From an uncultured Treponema sp. (GTDB taxonomy: Bacteria > Spirochaetota > Spirochaetia > Treponematales > Treponemataceae): DNA of 10,155 nt. Shown here piece by piece: positions 6,847-10,155 of this stretch. Position numbers and translations under genes: made by a program. Numbering within the stretch: the first letter of the stretch is position 1; each line of letters begins with the position of its first letter. The notes under the pieces were generated by a model that did not search any database, had not been told where the DNA came from, and saw nothing but the letters and a program-made list of their open reading frames with translations. The stretch is from contig CAMOEE010000081.1 of assembly GCA_946611835.1 (NCBI GenBank), positions 1-10,155 of the forward strand, given 5' to 3'.

Positions 6847-6862
6847 CTTTTTTTATTTTAAA
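6847..6862 (+). terminator. T-run termination site of 5S rRNA
   Basis: Seven T (6848-6854) directly follow the closing helix I of 5S, then attttaaa. Helix I can act as the terminator stem. The same T run and AT tail recur at 6991-7007 after the broken 5S tail copy. Confidence 0.6.
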
Positions 6863-6891
6863 TAAAAGTCCTTCCTTTTGAATCCCTGATT

Positions 6892-7007
6892 GGGGGAAAG
6901 TAGATAGGGAGCGACCCCGCTTGCGGGGACAAAACTCGCGAGGCGAGTTTTGAGCGAGTCTCGGCGAAGGCTGTGCCTGAGCCGTGCCAACTTTTTTTTA
7001 TTTTAAA
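6892..7007 (+). pseudogene. Duplicated 5S rRNA 3' tail, interrupted
   Basis: The sequence gggggaaagtagatag (6892-6907) matches 15 of 16 bases of the true 5S at 6824-6839. Then 77 bp later tgccaac plus a T run plus attttaaa (6985-7007) matches 6841-6862. So this is a second copy of the last ~40 bases of a 5S gene and its terminator, split by an inserted palindromic element (6908-6984). The 5' two-thirds of 5S is missing, so it cannot make 5S rRNA. It suggests a former tandem 5S gene, or a duplication of the 5S end. Confidence 0.75.
6908..6984 (-). mobile_element. 77-bp palindromic element inserted in the 5S tail copy
   Basis: It is an inverted relative of the 96-bp repeat units in the TatD gene. 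Aligned parts include the exact 19-mer gttttgagcgagtctcggc (6947-6965), the hairpin caaaactcgc/gcgagttttg with loop gag (6930-6952) and a flanking hairpin ccccgc/gcgggg (6915-6928). Compared with the TatD copies, the main stem has T-A changed to C-G on both sides, so pairing is kept. There is no room for a transposase, so if mobile it is non-autonomous. Boundaries come from comparing the broken 5S tail with the intact one and are good to a few bases. Confidence 0.7.
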
Positions 7008-7037
7008 CGACATTTCCAAAAATCAAGGAAGGCTACT

Positions 7038-8795
7038 ATGGCAAAGTTAACCGGCTCTCAGATTATCATAAATCTCCTGCGGCAGAACGGAATTGATGTC
7101 GTATTTGGCCTTCCCGGCGGCATGATTCTTCCCCTTTATAACGAGCTTTTCGTTTCAAATTTCAAGCATGTCCTTGTCCGTCAGGAACAGGCTGCAGGCT
7201 TTATGGCTCAGGGAGTAGCCCGGGTTACTGGAAAGGCTGCCGTCTGCATGGCAACAAGCGGGCCTGGAGCCATGAATCTTCTTACGGCCGTTGCAGATGC
7301 CAGGAGCGATTCTATCCCTCTCGTTGCGATAACAGGGCAGGTTAACACAAACCTTATCGGAACCGATGCCTTTCAGGAAGCCGACACTTTTGGCCTTTCT
7401 TTCCCGATTACAAAACATTCTGTCATGGTAAAAAGCGCAAAAGAGCTGCTTACGGCTCTTCCCCTTGCCTTTGCCATTGCAGAGAGCGGTCGTCCCGGCC
7501 CGGTTCTTATCGATGTTCCCCGCAATGTTCAGACAGAATTGTGCGAGATTCCTTCTGACTTCGACACTTCCTTCAAACGCATTTATGACGAATATGTAAG
7601 TCACTCCGTACGAAACAAAACTAAAGAAGAGGATATCCCTTCAGTAGTTCAGAATATAATTGATTTGCTTTCAAAGGCAAAAAAGCCCCTTTTGTATGTC
7701 GGTGGAGGCTGTAATTCTCCCGAGACAAGCTCTCAGATCCGAAAATTCCTTGATATTTACGATATTCCGGTCATTTCAAGCCTTATGGGCCTGGGAGTTG
7801 TCCGCCGGGATTCTCCTTCTTTTCTGGGCATGGTCGGTATGCACGGCACCTTTGTCTCGGGCAAGGCTGCCTACGAAAGTGACCTCGTGATTGCCGCAGG
7901 TAGCCGTTTTGACGACAGGGCTGCGGGAGTGCCGGATGGTTTCTGTCCTAATGCAAAAATCATTCACATCGACATTGACGCCGCTGAAATCAATAAAATA
8001 CTTCCAAGCTCTGTAAGTTTTGTCTCTGATACGGCTTCTGCTTTTGAGAAAATCAATTCCTCCCTCAATAATGCTGATTTGAGTGCCGGCAAGACCGCCC
8101 GCTCAGAGTGGCTTTCTTCTTGCCTTGAGCTTAAAAAACAGGAGAAAATCGAGCTTGAAATGAGCTGCTCGGCCGCTGAGTGCTGCGGGGCAAAAACTTG
8201 CGGAAAAAAGGCCGGGGCAAATTTCAGAAATCCCCGTGAATTTATCCAGAAGCTTCCTTCCGGCGATAATATCATCGTCACCACTGATGTTGGTCAGCAT
8301 CAGATGTGGGCGGCCCAGTACTTTGATGTTCAGCGTCCCCGCCAGTTCCTTACTTCCGGCTCTCTGGGAACCATGGGCTTTGGCCTGCCTGTTGCTTTGG
8401 GTGCGGCTTTTGCCCAGCCTGAAAAGCGCATAGTCTGTATCTCAGGCGACGGCTCAATCCTTATGAATATTCAGGAGCTCGCCACCATGGCGGAGAACAA
8501 GCTCAATGTCACGGTAATTGTCCTTGAAAACGGAGCTTTGGGTATGGTTCGCCAGCAGCAGGAATATCTTTTTGACAGGCACTATTCTGCAAGTACATTC
8601 CCGTCAAATCCAGACCTGCTTAAAATTGCAGAGGGCTTTGGAATTAAGGCCATTGACGCAGATACTGCCCCTGACTGGGAAAAGAAGGCTTTTGAATCTA
8701 AGGGACCGGTCTTTGTCCGTACGAAAATCGCCCGCTGCGAGAATGTTCTTCCTTTCGTAAAGGGCGGAAGCCTGAACATTGATTCAATAAGATAG
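7038..8795 (+). CDS. Acetolactate synthase, large (catalytic) subunit
   Basis: A thiamine diphosphate enzyme that condenses two pyruvates to 2-acetolactate (or pyruvate with 2-oxobutyrate), the first common step of valine, leucine and isoleucine synthesis. The 585 residues show the three expected domains: N-terminal TPP-binding with catalytic Glu E50 in RQEQAAGFMAQG, central FAD-type domain (~200-340), and C-terminal TPP domain with GDGSILMNIQEL (G470-) ending at N498. The ATG at 7038 has AGGAAGG 5 nt upstream; a longer reading from GTG 6984 would start inside the 5S remnant and is rejected. In the usual GMVRQWQ motif, Trp is Gln (Q507), at a position known to line the inhibitor pocket in plant and yeast enzymes. 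A short Cys-rich insert (C377, C382, C383, C388) lies before the C-terminal domain. No regulatory small subunit gene (ilvN) is adjacent. Confidence 0.93.
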   Translation: MAKLTGSQIIINLLRQNGIDVVFGLPGGMILPLYNELFVSNFKHVLVRQEQAAGFMAQGVARVTGKAAVCMATSGPGAMNLLTAVADARSDSIPLVAITGQVNTNLIGTDAFQEADTFGLSFPITKHSVMVKSAKELLTALPLAFAIAESGRPGPVLIDVPRNVQTELCEIPSDFDTSFKRIYDEYVSHSVRNKTKEEDIPSVVQNIIDLLSKAKKPLLYVGGGCNSPETSSQIRKFLDIYDIPVISSLMGLGVVRRDSPSFLGMVGMHGTFVSGKAAYESDLVIAAGSRFDDRAAGVPDGFCPNAKIIHIDIDAAEINKILPSSVSFVSDTASAFEKINSSLNNADLSAGKTARSEWLSSCLELKKQEKIELEMSCSAAECCGAKTCGKKAGANFRNPREFIQKLPSGDNIIVTTDVGQHQMWAAQYFDVQRPRQFLTSGSLGTMGFGLPVALGAAFAQPEKRIVCISGDGSILMNIQELATMAENKLNVTVIVLENGALGMVRQQQEYLFDRHYSASTFPSNPDLLKIAEGFGIKAIDADTAPDWEKKAFESKGPVFVRTKIARCENVLPFVKGGSLNIDSIR

Positions 8796-8837
8796 AAAGC
8801 TTGAAAAATCCTGTCAAGATTTTAATTCAAATGAAGT

Positions 8838-8887
8838 GCACCCCAAAAGTTAGACTCTATGTTTAATTTTTGGAGGTGCTTTTTTTT
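8838..8887 (+). terminator. Terminator of ilvB, resembling paired insertion-sequence ends
   Basis: The arms gcaccccaaaagttagac (8838-8855) and gtttaatttttggaggtgc (8861-8879) pair along ~18 bp with one bulge and two G-U pairs, loop tctat, then eight T. It is a strong intrinsic terminator 42 bp after the ilvB stop. The left arm with its flank (aagtgcaccccaaaagttag) resembles, from memory, the terminal inverted repeats of IS3-family elements, so it may be a tiny remnant formed from two IS ends. Confidence 0.8.
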
Positions 8888-8933
8888 GTTTTAAACAGGC
8901 GTTTTATAATTGAATCGACAAAAAGGTCTGAAA

Positions 8934-8965
8934 ATAAAAAAAAGACCCAGCTGAAACTGAGTCTT
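8934..8965 (-). terminator. Terminator of tRNA-Val
   Basis: On the minus strand aagactcag pairs with ctgggtctt (9 bp, one G-U; plus-strand 8942-8950 and 8957-8965) around loop tttcag, followed by a run of T. It lies 8 bp past the tRNA 3' end. With the ilvB terminator it separates two converging units. Confidence 0.85.
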
Positions 8966-8972
8966 GGAAGAA

Positions 8973-9045
8973 TGGGCAGTGAGAGACTCGAACTCCCGAC
9001 AACCTGGGTGTAAACCAGGGGCTCTACCAACTGAGCTAACTGCCC
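8973..9045 (-). tRNA. tRNA-Val (anticodon UAC)
   Basis: The minus strand gives a full cloverleaf of 73 nt: acceptor gggcagt/actgccc with discriminator A, D arm gctc-agttggta-gagc, anticodon stem cctgg/ccagg with loop tttacac (anticodon TAC), five-base variable loop ttgtc, and T arm gggag-ttcgagt-ctctc. It reads GUA and related valine codons. The 3' CCA is not encoded (att follows the acceptor), so it must be added by the CCA-adding enzyme. It has its own promoter and terminator. Confidence 0.95.
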
Positions 9046-9058
9046 GAAATGTGAAGAT

Positions 9059-9088
9059 ATTATATCAGAAAAAAACATCCTGCGTCAA
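9059..9088 (-). promoter_or_regulatory. Promoter of tRNA-Val
   Basis: On the minus strand, TTGACG (plus-strand 9083-9088) is the -35 and TGATATAAT (9067-9059) is an extended -10, with an 18-bp spacer. Transcription should start about 9052, some 7 nt before the mature tRNA. The -35 lies inside the terminator hairpin of the upstream ComFB-domain gene, so terminator and promoter overlap. Confidence 0.75.
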
Positions 9089-9118
9089 GTTCGTGATTGA
9101 TGCAGGATGACTTTTTTT
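9069..9118. terminator. Bidirectional terminator after the ComFB-domain gene
   Basis: catcctgcgtca (9076-9087) pairs with tgatgcaggatg (9098-9109) over 12 bp with one G-U. Seven A precede it (T run on the minus strand) and seven T follow it (9112-9118). On the minus strand it ends the ComFB-domain gene, whose stop is at 9130-9128. Confidence 0.8.
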
Positions 9119-9127
9119 GAAAGTAAT

Positions 9128-9901
9128 TTATTTCTCTGACTCTTTATTTTCCTTTTCTTCTGCTTTTTCCTTCTCGCTGGAAGTTTCTTTGTCGTTTTCA
9201 AAAATCTCCCGCTTAAAAAGGATTATATCCCTTATTTTAACCGAGCATGCCATGTTAAGGACTGTTTGTTTGTTGGGGTCGCTTATGATTGGCACATCAA
9301 AATACTGGTATGATTTTTCGTATCCCTCTGCCTCAACCTCGATTTCAAACTCGAATTTACGGCTTTCACCGGCTTTTACTGCTGGAATAGGACTGGCCCA
9401 GAATGTGAAAGCGCCTTTTGTACTCTGGAATGTCTGTGTCGGGTTGGCCCATGTCATGTCAACCATATCAACGACCTTGCCGTCAAGCTTTAAGAGAATC
9501 TTAGCCCCGGAAACGGGCTCGAATGTACCTCCGTCGAGAACCGTGCCAGTGAAAGTAGGGAAGTTGTAGCTTGGGTTTTCATCTACCTTGACCTCGCACT
9601 CTTCCCGTGAGTAAGAATGAAATGGCCGCTTTGTTGATGAGATGATGCGAATACCGTCCATTGCGACGGCAGAAATATCCGCTATAAGCTGATGGTCTGC
9701 AAAAATCTCGTTTGAATGGGTGACGCCTCTGCCCGAGACAACATATTTTGGTGGGGTTCTGTTAAGGACATAACTTATTGTATCAAGCCGGCAGTTCTTG
9801 CAGTCACATGAAAGCCAGTTTATTCCGTCTTTTTTTACCTGCTCGTAAAGTGCGTTGACTTCGGCGGTTACCAAATCTTCCATCATGTTGTGTACATTCA
9901 T
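9128..9901 (-). CDS. ComFB-domain protein with C-terminal beta-sandwich domain
   Basis: Residues 1-60 match the ComFB (late competence development) family: a HNMMEDLV start, a C32-D-C34-KN-C37 cluster likely to bind a metal, and LNRTPPKYVVSGRG. Bacillus ComFB is a short protein of poorly known function, and cyanobacterial relatives bind cyclic di-nucleotides, so a signalling role is possible but unproven here. Residues ~115-215 (TGTVLDGGTFEPVSGAKI, then alternating strands to FDVPI) look like a carboxypeptidase-regulatory or Cna-B type beta-sandwich. The tail (~236-257) is a Glu/Lys repeat. No signal peptide is seen. The start at 9901 is chosen because GGAGA lies 7-8 nt upstream; a longer reading from 9964 runs through the promoter and a hairpin. 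Total length 257 aa. Confidence 0.82.
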   Translation of the reverse strand: MNVHNMMEDLVTAEVNALYEQVKKDGINWLSCDCKNCRLDTISYVLNRTPPKYVVSGRGVTHSNEIFADHQLIADISAVAMDGIRIISSTKRPFHSYSREECEVKVDENPSYNFPTFTGTVLDGGTFEPVSGAKILLKLDGKVVDMVDMTWANPTQTFQSTKGAFTFWASPIPAVKAGESRKFEFEIEVEAEGYEKSYQYFDVPIISDPNKQTVLNMACSVKIRDIILFKREIFENDKETSSEKEKAEEKENKESEK

Positions 9902-9918
9902 AAATAAGTCTCCATGAT

Positions 9919-9952
9919 AAAAAAAGAGTGCGCCTCTTCTGAGACACACTCT
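9919..9952 (-). terminator. Terminator hairpin in the leader of the ComFB-domain gene
   Basis: On the minus strand agagtgtgtctc (9952-9941) pairs with gaggcgcactct (9936-9925) over 12 bp with G-U pairs and a four-base loop, then seven T. It probably ends transcription from the upstream partial gene. The ComFB-gene promoter abuts it, and its expected start (~9946) is within the first arm, so new transcripts would lack part of the stem and escape termination. Confidence 0.75.
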
Positions 9953-9981
9953 ATTATAAGTCATAAAATTCTTATAGGCAA
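9953..9981 (-). promoter_or_regulatory. Promoter of the ComFB-domain gene
   Basis: TTGCCT (plus-strand 9976-9981) and TATAAT (9953-9958) on the minus strand, spacer 17 bp. The expected start is about 9946, giving a leader of ~45 nt to the ATG at 9901. Confidence 0.65.
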
Positions 9982-9997
9982 ATAAAATTTTAAAATT

Positions 9998-10062
9998 ACC
10001 CGCAAGGAGGCGGGTAAACGGCGATAAACCCGCAAGTTTTGCATTGAAAAACTTGTCAGGGT
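9998..10062. repeat. Two hairpins, possible degenerate palindromic element
   Basis: acccgc/gcgggt (9998-10003, 10010-10015) and caagtttt/aaaacttg (10033-10040, 10048-10055), the latter extended by ccc/ggg (10029-10031, 10059-10061). The 9-mer acccgcaag occurs at 9998 and 10028. The combination of a cccgc hairpin with an aaaacttg hairpin recalls the TatD and 5S-tail elements but is diverged. The first hairpin could also serve as a weak terminator for the minus-strand gene that ends at 10073. Confidence 0.45.
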
Positions 10063-10072
10063 ATGGATGCCC

Positions 10073-10155
10073 CTAGTTTCCGCCTTTTCTGGTGTAAGCG
10101 GCCAAGCCACCAGCCATGATGATTTTGGCTGAGCGGGCAGCGATGTCGTTCACGC
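10073..10155 (-). CDS. C-terminal 26 codons of an unidentified protein (partial)
   Basis: An open frame enters from the right edge and stops at tag (10075-10073). The visible end reads VNDIAARSAKIIMAGG then LAAYTRKGGN. I cannot assign a family from so short a stretch. The helix-like alternation and basic Gly-rich end suggest the end of a soluble protein. It reads toward the ComFB-domain gene, with 171 bp between its stop and that gene's start. Confidence 0.55.
   Translation of the reverse strand, partial: VNDIAARSAKIIMAGGLAAYTRKGGN

Noticed and set aside
6984..7037. N-terminal extension of acetolactate synthase from GTG 6984
   Set aside because: It would begin at the edge of the inserted element and run through the 5S terminator copy. 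The ATG at 7038 has a good ribosome binding site and gives the usual family N-terminus.
6863..7037. Riboswitch or leader-peptide attenuator for ilvB
   Set aside because: The hairpins here are explained by the 5S tail copy and the inserted palindromic element. I see no run of branched-chain codons in a short leader frame and no T-box motif.
7155..7604. 149-aa minus-strand frame inside ilvB
   Set aside because: It is antisense to the strongly conserved TPP-binding region and resembles no family.
9902..9964. N-terminal extension of the ComFB-domain protein from ATG 9964
   Set aside because: The extra 21 residues overlap the promoter and the terminator hairpin. The ATG at 9901 has a ribosome binding site and gives the normal ComFB start.

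Overview
The window looks like chromosomal DNA from a spirochaete of the Treponema type. This rests on the general flavour of the proteins (a very long multi-membrane signal peptidase I, a one-chain class I fumarase, a ComFB-domain protein) and on the 5S rRNA. It is an inference from recall, not a phylogenetic result. Coding density is high and the genes are mostly housekeeping. The unusual content is in repeats and in very compact promoters and terminators.

Layout. Positions 1-347 hold a 93-bp tandem repeat and a large hairpin that can terminate transcription in both directions. A 72-residue unknown protein (348-566, minus) diverges from a TatD-type metal-dependent nuclease (710-1768, plus). 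The TatD gene carries about 108 extra codons, made of a GC-rich block and two 96-bp tandem copies of a palindromic repeat. Next, on the minus strand, a class I fumarase (2090-3706) overlaps by 17 bp a stand-alone Hpt phosphotransfer protein (1777-2106). The fumarase diverges from signal peptidase I (3759-5522) across a 52-bp gap holding a perfect inverted repeat, whose two arms are mirror-image extended -10 promoters placed for leaderless mRNAs. A secreted protein of unknown function follows (5563-6678). Then comes a solitary 5S rRNA with its own promoter (6740-6846) and a second, broken copy of the 5S tail, split by a 77-bp relative of the palindromic repeat seen in TatD. After it lie acetolactate synthase ilvB (7038-8795, plus), tRNA-Val(UAC) (minus), a ComFB-domain protein (9128-9901, minus) and the last 26 codons of an unidentified minus-strand gene running off the window.

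How the parts work together. The metabolic genes cover C4-dicarboxylate metabolism (fumarase) and the first common step of branched-chain amino acid synthesis (ilvB; no small subunit is present here). LepB matures exported proteins, probably including its neighbour, which has a signal peptide. No single multi-gene system links the window. The most distinctive thing is a dispersed palindromic repeat family, with clear members at 1005-1029, 1102-1124 and 6930-6952, a related hairpin at 262-295 and a possible degenerate one at 10029-10061. It behaves like a mobile palindromic element: it sits in frame inside a conserved gene, interrupts a duplicated 5S tail, and shows base changes in its stem that preserve pairing.
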